Shown piece after piece: positions 27,979 to 37,900 of a DNA stretch of 64,000 bases. Position numbers and translations under genes: made by a program. Within the stretch, counting starts at the first letter, position 1, and every line of letters starts with the position of its first letter. The DNA is from Schleiferiaceae bacterium (GTDB taxonomy: Bacteria > Bacteroidota > Bacteroidia > Flavobacteriales > Schleiferiaceae), in assembly GCA_028357285.1 (NCBI GenBank), contig JAOMWM010000001.1:1-64000 (forward strand). Direction: 5' to 3'. The notes under the pieces are model-generated. The model saw nothing but the letters and a program-made list of their open reading frames with translations, ran no database searches and was not told where the DNA came from.

Positions 27979-28860
27979 TTAATTCTTATAACCAAAGCGC
28001 TTCAACTGTAAATCGTTGTCGCGCCAGTTCTTTTTCACCTTAACAAAGGTCTCCACATGCACCTTCTTTGCGAAAAATGCTTCCAATTGCTTACGCGCAC
28101 CTATTCCTACTGCCTTCAATCGACTTCCCTTGTGGCCAATTATGATGCCCTTTTGAGAATCGCGGGCAACATAAATGATGCATCGCATGCGTATAATATC
28201 CTCTTCTTCCTTGAATTCCTCAACATCTACCTCAACACTGTACGGGATTTCTTTCTTGTAATTCAGAAGGATTTGTTCCCTAATAATCTCACTAACAAAA
28301 AAGCGTTCTGTTTTATCTGTGAGCGCATCTTTATCAAAATACGGCGGACTCACCGGGACCAATTCTTTAAGTCGACTCAATAAATAGTCCGTATTTGCTT
28401 GCTCTAAGGCGCTAATGGGAATAATTTCAGCATTTGGCAAACTGGTCTGCCAGTACCCAACTTCCTCCTCTAGAGCTTCCTGTGTGGTGGTATCAATCTT
28501 ATTGACAATCAACAGCACAGGGACTGCGGTGGTGGCCAATTTTTGAAAAAAGCCCTCATCCTTCAATGCACGATCACCCGGTTCCACTAAATACAAGAAT
28601 ACATCGGCATCTTCAAAAGCATCCGACACGAATTTCATCATGTGCTCTTGCATTTTGTACGCAGGCTGAATAACACCTGGAGTATCTGAAAATACAATCT
28701 GATATTCCGGCTCGTTTAGGATTCCGAAGATGCGGTGACGCGTCGTTTGGGCCTTAGGCGTGATGATGCTAAGTCGTTCACCGACCATAGCGTTCATAAG
28801 GGTACTTTTCCCAACGTTGGGATTCCCAATGATATTAACAAAACCGCTTTTGTGTTCCAT
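27979..28860 (-). CDS. era: GTPase Era
   Basis: This 293-residue GTPase binds the 3' end of 16S rRNA and acts in 30S maturation. The G domain has GNPNVGKSTLMN, the switch region TTRHRI, SDTPGVIQP and NKID. The C-terminal KH domain shows IIGHKGSRLKAVG. I chose ATG 28860 (MEHKSGFVN), the normal family N-terminus, over an in-frame ATG five codons upstream. A near -7 box (CATCTTTG) ends four bases before this ATG. der follows after 2 bp. Confidence 0.97.
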   Translation of the reverse strand: MEHKSGFVNIIGNPNVGKSTLMNAMVGERLSIITPKAQTTRHRIFGILNEPEYQIVFSDTPGVIQPAYKMQEHMMKFVSDAFEDADVFLYLVEPGDRALKDEGFFQKLATTAVPVLLIVNKIDTTTQEALEEEVGYWQTSLPNAEIIPISALEQANTDYLLSRLKELVPVSPPYFDKDALTDKTERFFVSEIIREQILLNYKKEIPYSVEVDVEEFKEEEDIIRMRCIIYVARDSQKGIIIGHKGSRLKAVGIGARKQLEAFFAKKVHVETFVKVKKNWRDNDLQLKRFGYKN

Positions 28861-28909
28861 CCTGCAAAGATGCAACTAAATCGTGCAGTTCTAAGTACGT
28901 TTTACTTAG

Positions 28910-29794
28910 TTAAAACTTCAGCTGCTCATCTTTACCCCAAAGGCCCCAAGAGGCGCCTACATCGCCTTCCTTCTCAATCTTCCAACTTTCATCGAACGAA
29001 GAGAAATAGAACATTGGAATGTCTTCAGCAGCAGACCAGCGCTGAGCACTGATGAAATACTTCAAGCTATTTTCAAAAGAGGCATGCGCACCACCAATAC
29101 TTTGACCACTGCTCGGCCAACCGGTTTCCGTGATTAATACAGGCTTGCCCTTCCCGGCAATCTTTGCCTCGATGTACATCTGTTTCATGTACATTAACGA
29201 ATAGTCTAAGGCACAGCCTTCCCAATACGGGTAACAATTCGCAAGAATAACATCACAGACATCACTGACTTCTGGATGATCTGTGAACTCATAATAGGCA
29301 TCTACATAGCCCACGGGTACACCAGAAACCTCAGCCTTTACACGCTCAATATATTTCACCAAAGCCGACGCTTCTAGGTCTTCACGGTATAATACTTCGT
29401 TACCAACGGCAGCGACATCCACTACACCTTGCTTACACAGAGAGACGAGGCCTGCAATCTCTGCTTCGTTTTTATCTAGATCGTCTCCAAGCCATGCACC
29501 CACTAGAGTTTTGATACCCATTTCGTGTGCAATCTGAGCGATGAACTCATTACCCTCCGTACAGGAAAAGGTGCGCACCCAGGAAATATGAGGCTGAAGA
29601 ATGCTCAATTTTCTTCGAACCTGAGCTTCCGTGAGCTGGTCACCGGGCTGCTGGCCTTCGTCATAGGCGCTAAAGCAGATGCCATGAATTCCAGCATCTA
29701 GCAACTCTCGGCTAATACTTTTCAGTTCCTCTAATGGATGCTCAACAGCCGTAATACCGGCCAATGACATGAATTTCTCCTTTCTAAATGACAT
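28910..29794 (-). CDS. GH17-family beta-1,3-glucan-active protein without signal peptide
   Basis: This 294-residue (beta/alpha)8 protein matches GH17, which cleaves or transglycosylates beta-1,3-glucans. The acid/base is E133 in AAVGNEVLY and the nucleophile E223 in LITETGWPSSGQ; VRTFSCTEGNE and LANCYPYWEG are further landmarks. There is no signal peptide or lipobox, unlike the other glycosidases of the operon, so it is probably cytoplasmic. It would then act on imported oligosaccharides next to the GH149 phosphorylase. It is the last gene of the operon, 26 bp after the transporter. A start at the second Met (residue 9) is possible. Confidence 0.86.
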   Translation of the reverse strand: MSFRKEKFMSLAGITAVEHPLEELKSISRELLDAGIHGICFSAYDEGQQPGDQLTEAQVRRKLSILQPHISWVRTFSCTEGNEFIAQIAHEMGIKTLVGAWLGDDLDKNEAEIAGLVSLCKQGVVDVAAVGNEVLYREDLEASALVKYIERVKAEVSGVPVGYVDAYYEFTDHPEVSDVCDVILANCYPYWEGCALDYSLMYMKQMYIEAKIAGKGKPVLITETGWPSSGQSIGGAHASFENSLKYFISAQRWSAAEDIPMFYFSSFDESWKIEKEGDVGASWGLWGKDEQLKF

Positions 29795-29820
29795 GATTGC
29801 GTCCTTAAAAATTAATCGAT

Positions 29821-31233
29821 TTATTGGTTTCGTTGGTCCAATTTCGCGCGGACCTCACGGGCATATTTTTCATCAACATTATACTTCCACATTACCGCAA
29901 TGGCGATCAGCGTACAGAGTATAGGTAGGCCAGAGAAGACCATTCTTAATTGGTCTACAGCACCTTCAGGTTGCGCCACTGCACCACTTTGATAATTCAC
30001 CAACGTGAGAATCAACCCACTCAATGCTCCGGCAAAAGCAAAGCCAAGCTTCACCATCCACCAATAGATGGCACCGAACACACCTTCACGACGCTTTCCG
30101 GTTTTCAATTCGTCAATGTCCAAAACATCCGACGTCATAGACATCATGATGGTAAACAAGCCTCCGATACCGAAAGAGTGGAACGGCAGTGCGAATAAAA
30201 ACAGGTACGGTTTCCCTGGAACCATTAAGAACCAGAGCATAATGTATCCAATGATGGAAATGCTCTGTGAAATGATAAATGCGCGTTTTTTACCTAAAGT
30301 TTTTGACATCCGTGCAACTATGGGGATGACTAAAAAAGTGGTCACTATTGCACCAACACTCCCAAAGAGTGTCGGCCAAACTCCCACGGCTGAGGCATCG
30401 TCATTGAACAAATAACTTTTAATAATGAAGAAGGTAAAGCTCGCGATGGTATTAAAACCGTTGAAAATCAAGAAGGTCGTGATACACAACTTACGGAAGG
30501 AAGGCAATGCAAATGCCTCAACGAAACTTCTACGAATACTACCCAAGCTGCGAATAATGTTTCCAATGCTAAGCGACTCATAATCGGTCCGGTCTAAAGT
30601 GGATTCTCCTTTGATAAAAATGGCTGGTACCATCGCACAGATGGTAAATACAATGCCTACCCAGACTGCCAGGGTCCGAGTCGCCACATCTCCAGATGGG
30701 AACCAATCGGGATCGTACATAATAACCCAAAACCATGGTGCAATAACCCAAGCCCACTGACCAATCCATTGTGAGATTGCCATCACTGTCGTGCGCTCGT
30801 GAAAGTCATTACTCATTTCATAGCCCATACTGACGTACGGCACTCCGAAAATGGTAAGACCTAAATAGAACACGAACGACCAAAGCATGAAATACGTAAA
30901 GTTGTAGGTCAATGTATTTTCACGGTAGACCTGCCACAATAAGATGAAGGATATACCCATTAATAGGGCACCGATAAATACATATTTTCTTCGACGACCC
31001 CAGCGCGAGCGTGTATTGTCAGAGATGAATCCCATGATAGGATCTAAAATAGCATCAAAGGCGCGTGGTGCAAAGAAAATCACCCCCCACATCCAGCCAG
31101 GAAAACCTAAATCTTGTACCAATACGACCATGAAAATACTCATGGCAGCTGGGAACATCTGGTTCGCTAACATTCCAACTCCAAAAGCAATCTTCTGGCC
31201 CATAGGAACTTTTGTTGACGCTACTTCACTCAT
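29821..31233 (-). CDS. GPH-family (MFS) sugar:cation symporter
   Basis: This 470-residue protein has 12 hydrophobic helices and the glycoside-pentoside-hexuronide symporter signature: DPIMGFISDNTRSRWGRRRK after helix 2. Family members import mono- or oligosaccharides with Na+ or H+. Its place between the GH30 and GH17 genes of a beta-glucan operon suggests that it moves glucose, laminaribiose or short gluco-oligosaccharides across the inner membrane. The 4-bp gap to the GH30 stop supports co-transcription. The exact substrate cannot be read from sequence. Confidence 0.9.
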   Translation of the reverse strand: MSEVASTKVPMGQKIAFGVGMLANQMFPAAMSIFMVVLVQDLGFPGWMWGVIFFAPRAFDAILDPIMGFISDNTRSRWGRRRKYVFIGALLMGISFILLWQVYRENTLTYNFTYFMLWSFVFYLGLTIFGVPYVSMGYEMSNDFHERTTVMAISQWIGQWAWVIAPWFWVIMYDPDWFPSGDVATRTLAVWVGIVFTICAMVPAIFIKGESTLDRTDYESLSIGNIIRSLGSIRRSFVEAFALPSFRKLCITTFLIFNGFNTIASFTFFIIKSYLFNDDASAVGVWPTLFGSVGAIVTTFLVIPIVARMSKTLGKKRAFIISQSISIIGYIMLWFLMVPGKPYLFLFALPFHSFGIGGLFTIMMSMTSDVLDIDELKTGKRREGVFGAIYWWMVKLGFAFAGALSGLILTLVNYQSGAVAQPEGAVDQLRMVFSGLPILCTLIAIAVMWKYNVDEKYAREVRAKLDQRNQ

Positions 31234-31237
31234 AAGG

Positions 31238-32725
31238 CTATTGTTTAGGTTCTATTACTATGGTTTGAAGGGCTTGCGCATCAATAGCAATCAATCGCTC
31301 CGTTCCATCAATGTTCAAATCAAAACTTCGTGGCTGCTCACCCTCGTTAAAAACAACTACAACGATTGACCCATTTTCATTTTCAGCTGCCGTCACCATG
31401 AGATCTCCGTCGGTGTGGTTCACTTCCAGTACTTGCGCTCCAGGACGGATGTGCTTACTAAAATGTTTCATCACATAATACAGCGGTGTGTAGTAAATCT
31501 CGTCTTTTTCGGGGTCGACGATAATGGGTGCGATACACCAGTTTTTCGCCCAATTCGGGCCGCCCTGCGTATCTAAAACCATATTCCAATCTACCCAGCC
31601 CTGAACCCAGTGGTTCAGACATCCAATAATATCTCTTGCATAGCGATTCACTGGTGCGTATTTCGGATGCAGGTAGCGGTTTTCTTCTTCGCGCCAGTAA
31701 TACCCCCAATCGGTCGCCTCTTTTTGCCAATACCAAGCATCATCTCGCCAAACAGGGACCTGATTATCTACACATGCCTCGGTCTGAAGTAAAATCTTCT
31801 CAGGTGCAGCATTTCGTGCATAGTCCAGTATATCCGGAAAATAATCATACGTGCTTTCGTACCAATGCACAGCCATACCGTCATAGTAGCGCTTTGTGGT
31901 ATCGTCACGGTACATCACATCTGCCCATTCGGGCACTCCTTGGCGGTTCTGATCGTATCCCATAATAACGAGATCGCCTTTTCCGTCTGCTTCGAGCTGG
32001 GGACCTAGATGATTCACGACAAAATCAGTCATTTCCTCAGGCGAGTAATGCATACTCTCCCAATTATTCCCGTTACCGTGCGGCTCGTTTTCTACCGTAA
32101 AACCCCAAATATCAATGCCTTCTTCACGATAGGCGTCAACGTATTTGCTAAAAAACAAGGCCCACGTATCGTAGTACTCTTTTTTGAGTTTCCCGCCTAC
32201 GTAGTTATTGTTGTCCTTCATCCACGGTGCTGCTGACCATGGGGAACCAAATATTTTAAATCCTTCTTTTGAAACCCCTTGTGCATCTTTAATCATTGGA
32301 AGGATATCTGCGCGATCCGGGTCGATGGTAAAGTGCTCTAACGCTGTATCTCCCTCAACGGGTGTGTAGGAATAATTTGAAACCGAAAAATCACATGAGT
32401 TCATGTGCGTGCGGGTCAATGAATATGCCGCCCCTTCTTCCCCAAAATAGGCATCGATGATTTCCGTTCTATTTTCAGGACCGAGTAGGTTGATATTATG
32501 CGCCGTGGCTTCTGTGAAAGCGCCGCCAAAGCCTAGAATGGTTTGTTTTCTTTTTTTCGTGTCAATCGAAACGGCTGAATGTTGTTCTGATTTTTGAAAA
32601 TCATCTTTAACCGCATGTAAATTGCCGCTCGCGGAGGTTTCAAAAACATTCATGTTGATTGTATTATTTGATGTACAACTGACTAAGGCCATGACTGAAA
32701 GTAAGAACCAAACTGATTTTCTCAT
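31238..32725 (-). CDS. GH30-family glucosidase/beta-1,6-glucanase lipoprotein
   Basis: This 495-residue protein starts MRKSVWFLLSVMALVSCTS, a lipoprotein signal. The GH30 barrel plus side beta domain is recognised by QTILGFGGAFTEATA, the acid/base E214 in GFTVENEPHGNGNNW, and the nucleophile E316 in ILLQTEACVD. In laminarin loci GH30 enzymes usually remove or cut beta-1,6-linked glucose branches. I chose ATG 32725, which gives a clean lipobox and starts one base after the previous stop; an in-frame extension to 32764 would lie within the previous gene. Periplasmic or outer-membrane location is inferred from the lipobox. Confidence 0.9.
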   Translation of the reverse strand: MRKSVWFLLSVMALVSCTSNNTINMNVFETSASGNLHAVKDDFQKSEQHSAVSIDTKKRKQTILGFGGAFTEATAHNINLLGPENRTEIIDAYFGEEGAAYSLTRTHMNSCDFSVSNYSYTPVEGDTALEHFTIDPDRADILPMIKDAQGVSKEGFKIFGSPWSAAPWMKDNNNYVGGKLKKEYYDTWALFFSKYVDAYREEGIDIWGFTVENEPHGNGNNWESMHYSPEEMTDFVVNHLGPQLEADGKGDLVIMGYDQNRQGVPEWADVMYRDDTTKRYYDGMAVHWYESTYDYFPDILDYARNAAPEKILLQTEACVDNQVPVWRDDAWYWQKEATDWGYYWREEENRYLHPKYAPVNRYARDIIGCLNHWVQGWVDWNMVLDTQGGPNWAKNWCIAPIIVDPEKDEIYYTPLYYVMKHFSKHIRPGAQVLEVNHTDGDLMVTAAENENGSIVVVVFNEGEQPRSFDLNIDGTERLIAIDAQALQTIVIEPKQ

Positions 32726-32726
32726 G

Positions 32727-33716
32727 CTATTGTGTTTTTGTGAAACGTGCTTTAACGACTTCAAAGACTTCCTTCTTTTCTCGATTAATATCTACGATTC
32801 CCCAATATTCTTCGTTCGGCGATCCATCATAAGGTACGCCAGAACTGTGAGGTGCCCAACCACCAATATCTTGTGTATCGGGATTGCCTGCTTTCCACCA
32901 ACCGTCGGTAAAAGAGAACAATGTGATACCCTGGAATTGGCCCTCATGTGCCATAATTTCATCTAAAATATGCGCTACGGCAACTGCCTGTGCTTTTTGA
33001 TTCTCCCCTTTTGTGAATGAATCTGTCGCTATGGTCATGTAACTATCCGACCCCACCTCCGAGAAATAAAATGGCTTATCACTGGACTTTGCCCAATCAT
33101 CAAATAACGATCCCGGTGCATCCCAACGATACACGTTGAAGCCCCACATGTCAAGATTACGTCCTTTGTACAAAGCAATAGAATCTGGGAGTTCCCCGTG
33201 TGCCGTTGCTACAGGATGAAGTGTATCTATCCTGTGTATCGCTTCTACAGCTTGTTCTAGGGCGTCGTACCAATTATTCAAATCGTCGCCAAACCATTCT
33301 GGATGGTAGTTGTACTCATTACCTAATTCCCAAAGGAAAATAGCAGGGTGTCCTTTGAATTGGGCGACATAATCAATGAAACTACCCGATAAAATATCAT
33401 AAATGCTGTCTTGATTGTAGCCAAAACTTGTGATTACCCGCATATCCGCAGCGGCTATTTTATCCAAAACGGCTTCATCAGCAATAGGGACATATACGCG
33501 TATCGTTGTAACACCGGCTTCCTTCATAAGTGCGAGATCTTCTTCGAGTGTTTCCCATCTACGTAAAGTATCTCCAACAGGAACTGGGTGATAACAGATT
33601 GCTCTGAAGTACGACGAAGAATCGCTCGACGTATTATTTTCTGCTTCTATTGCATCCCTTGTGGTGCAGGCAGTAAGAATCGATAGACCTAGTACTAAAT
33701 TTAAGATCCTCCTCAT
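32727..33716 (-). CDS. Clan GH-A glycoside hydrolase lipoprotein, family unresolved
   Basis: This 329-residue lipoprotein (lipobox ILTAC) is a compact (beta/alpha)8 hydrolase. Likely catalytic glutamates are E134 in IFLWELGNEYNYHPEW and E220 in KPFYFSEVGSD, with conserved barrel motifs TTIRVYVP and WGFNVYRW. These fit clan GH-A (the GH2 barrel, GH5 or GH158 neighbourhood); I cannot decide between families by eye. Its context between GH17 and GH30 genes suggests an endo- or exo-acting beta-glucanase. Its ATG overlaps the preceding GH17 stop by 1 bp. Confidence 0.8.
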   Translation of the reverse strand: MRRILNLVLGLSILTACTTRDAIEAENNTSSDSSSYFRAICYHPVPVGDTLRRWETLEEDLALMKEAGVTTIRVYVPIADEAVLDKIAAADMRVITSFGYNQDSIYDILSGSFIDYVAQFKGHPAIFLWELGNEYNYHPEWFGDDLNNWYDALEQAVEAIHRIDTLHPVATAHGELPDSIALYKGRNLDMWGFNVYRWDAPGSLFDDWAKSSDKPFYFSEVGSDSYMTIATDSFTKGENQKAQAVAVAHILDEIMAHEGQFQGITLFSFTDGWWKAGNPDTQDIGGWAPHSSGVPYDGSPNEEYWGIVDINREKKEVFEVVKARFTKTQ

Positions 33717-34981
33717 TATCTTCTTCTTTTTGGCGCGCTAACCGTTTGGAGCATCGCCGTTGTATCTCCTCCAAAGGTTTTAGTAATGGGATTGCCTCCT
33801 CTTAATAAACCTTCAAAATCTCCATTATCCACGGACTCCCATAAAGCAAACTTTGCCTTACCCTCGAGGGTGATTAGTCCGAAATGATTCTCGGATCCTT
33901 CAGGGTGGTTAGAGTCTTTCCATTTCTCGTCAAACGCTTCGAAATAAAAACAGCTTATGCCTTCCGCATCCGTCCATTCGCGCATGGCTTGGTGGTATAG
34001 CGATTGTTTGTATTCATCTGCGGCGAAAGAACCATTATTACCGTATAAGCCCACACTGACTGAAGACCAACCCGTCTCGCCAATGTGTATGGGCTTCTCG
34101 GGATCGATTCCGTGAACATAAGACTTCACACTTTCATATTGACCTTGTGCGTAAAAAGCCGCACGCTGCATAGCTGAAAGCACCCTGTCGTGGTCGGAAT
34201 AGCCTTCTTCATCGGAGGCGGGACTTTCCCAGTAGGCGCTATTGTAGTGCGTATCGTGAAACGGATACGTGTGCGCGCTGACATAGTCTACTGCTTTAAC
34301 TAGTTCCACTAATTCAGGTAAGTGGTAGTCCGATTCTCCTCCGCCCCAAGAAGCGAAGTTATCTGAAGAGGTAATCCATAAATCTGGCGATAATTTCCCC
34401 ATTTTTTTCAACTCTTGTAAGTAATTCACATACTTTAGAATGACTGAGGGATGTACAAAATAGCTTGCCGCCCAATGCACCATGGCCTCGTTACCTACCG
34501 CAATAATCTTTACGATATCGGGGTATTCATTCGCATAGCGCACAGCTTTCTGAATCTCACTTTCATTATTCGTTGCATCTTCAATAGAATGGTCAGGATG
34601 ATCCGTCCATGCGTTCAGACAATCCATCCAAGCACCTAGCATAACGTACATTTCGAACGTCGAATCCTCCTCTTTCAATTCGCGAATGGCTTTTAAAATA
34701 TTTGCTGCATGAGGTAATTGCAAGTTGTACGTGCGTAAAATCTTAATGCCCATGGCGGACATGATTTTCAAATCTTCCTTCAACTGTGGAACCGTTGGTT
34801 GGTTGGCACGCTCCTTTCCACGATAACCTCCAAACGAAATGGCTCTGTATTCGGGGTTGGCTAAAATTTCAGCGGCGGCTTTAGATTTTGTCATAGGTGT
34901 ATCTTTAGATGAACAAGAAAACAAGCTTGCTGCCAATAGAAATACCACGGCTACATTTCTTAGTCCTCTTTTCATCTCCAT
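33716..34981 (-). CDS. GH17-family beta-1,3-glucanase lipoprotein
   Basis: This 421-residue protein has a lipoprotein signal (LAASLFSCSS) and a GH17 barrel. The acid/base is E165 in IIAVGNEAMVHW and the nucleophile E302 in PIHIGETGWSS; ILRTYNLQLP and YVSAHTYPFHDTHY are also typical. It likely cuts beta-1,3-glucan or its oligosaccharides at the outer membrane or in the periplasm. It begins 2 bp after the GH149 gene. A second Met two codons later is an equally good start. The basic C-terminus (PKRRR) is outside the catalytic fold. Confidence 0.9.
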   Translation of the reverse strand: MEMKRGLRNVAVVFLLAASLFSCSSKDTPMTKSKAAAEILANPEYRAISFGGYRGKERANQPTVPQLKEDLKIMSAMGIKILRTYNLQLPHAANILKAIRELKEEDSTFEMYVMLGAWMDCLNAWTDHPDHSIEDATNNESEIQKAVRYANEYPDIVKIIAVGNEAMVHWAASYFVHPSVILKYVNYLQELKKMGKLSPDLWITSSDNFASWGGGESDYHLPELVELVKAVDYVSAHTYPFHDTHYNSAYWESPASDEEGYSDHDRVLSAMQRAAFYAQGQYESVKSYVHGIDPEKPIHIGETGWSSVSVGLYGNNGSFAADEYKQSLYHQAMREWTDAEGISCFYFEAFDEKWKDSNHPEGSENHFGLITLEGKAKFALWESVDNGDFEGLLRGGNPITKTFGGDTTAMLQTVSAPKRRR

Positions 34982-34983
34982 TC

Positions 34984-37900
34984 TTATTTTACTACGGTTA
35001 CCTCCAAACGAAGAACTTTACCCGTACGTTGGAACAATTCATTCGTCCATTCTTTACCAAGCGTTGTTCCTTCGATAGTGCTTGTAGAGGATGCTGTAAT
35101 CACTGTAATGCTCGAGGTAGCTCCTAAACGGTAAACGATAGGAACTTGACAATAGGTAAAGGCCAACGAACCTGCTTGAAGTTCAATTTGCTCTTTCTTG
35201 TTGTTTAAAGCGATGTAGTTGAATGTTTTCGGCTCAGACAAAAACTCTTCGCTGCGAAGGATTTTTGGAACAAACGATAATTGGCCACCCGTGACATGAA
35301 CGCCCAATTCTCCGAAGCGACTGATCAAATCCTCTTTGACTTGACCCGTCATTCCTGGTTGTTGAGCACCTTTTCCTCCTGGCGTATGTGAATATGGGTC
35401 TGTTGGGAATGCACCATACAATTCAGGCGATTTATGCGCACCAATACCCGCAAGAACTTCAAAGTAATGGTCAAACATTCTTCCTACCAAGTTTTGATCA
35501 TCGCCTGCGAGCGCAGCATTCGTGTTTTCATAGGTAGCTAGAAGCAGTTTTGAAACCATGTGCCAGTAAATGGATCCCAGTCCTTCATAACCGAAGAATG
35601 TGCCCGAACGTCCAGTGAACGATTTATGATCGAAGACCTCCTCAAATACGGTTGCTAGCAATGAACGGTCCTTCATTACGAGGGCTGCATATTTTGCCGG
35701 CAGTGCGTCTAAGGCCGCATGCAAACTGTTGACATTATTAAACATACCGTTAAAGTGGTATTGCCCATTACGATCCCTCAGTACAACGGTTTTATTTCCG
35801 TCCGCAACTAGAACTTTAACGAGTTCTGAGGCTTCAGCACGGGCTGTGGGAATACAGTTTTTATCAACGAATCTAGGCAGCTCTTTGTTTGGATATAAAA
35901 TGTAGCTGTATTGATCTTCACGGAATAAGGCGCTTGCTTTCAAAGCGTCTAAAACCCCGGCACCTTCATGTGCGCTTAAATATTTTGAACTCAATACGGC
36001 CACTTGACCTTCAAGCATCTCTGGCAAATAGCTGATCTTAACACCCGATTCTGTGACCGTCATTAGATTGTAGGCATGGTACAATCCGTCCTTGCGCTTG
36101 TTTGCGTCAATTGAATGCTCCATGTACGCAGTTGCAGTCTGCGCAAATGAACGAACGTCAGCTAAAGAAACTGAGGTATACGTTCCTGAAAAGCCTTTTT
36201 CATAAATGCGTTTTCTGTAAGCACTCGCTGGCTCGCCGACACCGTCTAAAACGAGCTTGCGATCGGCGTCTGAAATAGAACCGATCAACAAATTTTGATG
36301 GGCCTCTAACGTTGTTTTCACACTCGTAAAGAAAGTGGCCAATTCCGCTGAAATCTTCACTTCTTCACCTGCATCAGCAAGCAACCCGTCCATAAAACTT
36401 AGGAATCGACGCAAATAGTACAACGTAACCATACTAACGCCGTTACCTACGAGGGCATTATTCGCATCGTTCCATTCAGGGCGCTGTGTATTCATCCAAA
36501 TGCCACCTTCTGGAATAAAGTTTGAAACCTTTGCTAGCACTGTTGCTAGAATTTTCTCAATAAAATTCACCTTATGGATGGCCTGATTCGCATTGATAAT
36601 TAAGGCGCCATCGACACCAAGGCTTGCGCGTTTTGCTTGAATAGCATCTTCGGCCTCATGGTCAAAATCAATGGTGTTCTTCGGGTCTTTTAGAAGATCT
36701 CCATACTCCTTAATACGGTAAGGAACATTCGCATAAACAAAGTGGTCCTGCGTGAAGTATTCCTTCAGTGTTCCTGGATAATATTCTTCGATGAACTCGA
36801 GGAACTTGAGGAGATAAATGATTTGATGATCGCCCCAATACCCGATGTAAGACCATGGGTTGTCTGGTTCGATAGTTTCCCAATCAAACCCGTCTTTAAT
36901 GACGCGATAGGGATTGTATCCATCGAATGTAGTTGCATTTAAGAATTTATGAATCATGCCCTCCATAAATTCCGGGTAAGAATGCGCTAACGCTTCCCAA
37001 TTCTGAAAAATATCACGCCAATTTCCCTGATAATCTAAAATCTTAGAGCCATCAACTTCATTGCGCGTATTGATTGAAAACTTATTCCAAGGTCGAGATG
37101 GATCTCCATGGCGACGACTGAATTTTAACGGCAAGTATTCGTAACTCAAGCGCTTAAAATCGGCGTCTGTTGCTTCAGTAGCAAGAGCCTTTAACGTTTG
37201 AAGCGTAAAGGTTTCTTTAAGTCCTACTAAGGTTGACTCTACCCTCTTGTAGACCTCAATATTTGCTTTGTGTATGTAGTTGGTGAAATCCGCTTTTTCA
37301 ATGGTGTAATTGTCATCAAATATCCCACCGCGCATAATGTTGAACATGGTGTTCGCGAAGTGACGGATGTTTAATAATCGGTCATTCGTCAGCTGCAAGC
37401 CGTCTGAAGCCGCCACCAATTCCACGAGATGTGCTGAACCTTCTTCCACATCGGCCGCGACTTCCGCATGTAAAGCCTCAGGATTTTCAAGTGCCGCCAT
37501 CAGATTGGCTACTTCTACAGGTCCTTTATTGACGTCTGCTAAAATGCTCCAGTGCTCCGCAGCACCGGCTGGAAGTTCAACCGTATCACAAAGCATGTAA
37601 GCGCCACGCTCTGCCTTAATGTCTATTTCCTGTATCGGCATTTCGCCGTTTCTAAAAGAATTCAGTTGCTTTGAGGACAAGAGTTTGGTAGCGTTTGGTC
37701 TGCCAAGCGACCATGCCACGTTTGAACGTAAAGCCTCACTTGGTTCTGCCTTATCCACTATGATAGCACTCAAGGAAAATAGACCTAGGCCCACTGACGC
37801 CTCAAGTTCACACTTCTTATAGGCATCTACTAGATTGCTGCTTGCATTTTGAAGTGCGTCTTCAACCCCGTATGGGAGCAAGTTTTGAAGCCCATCGATG

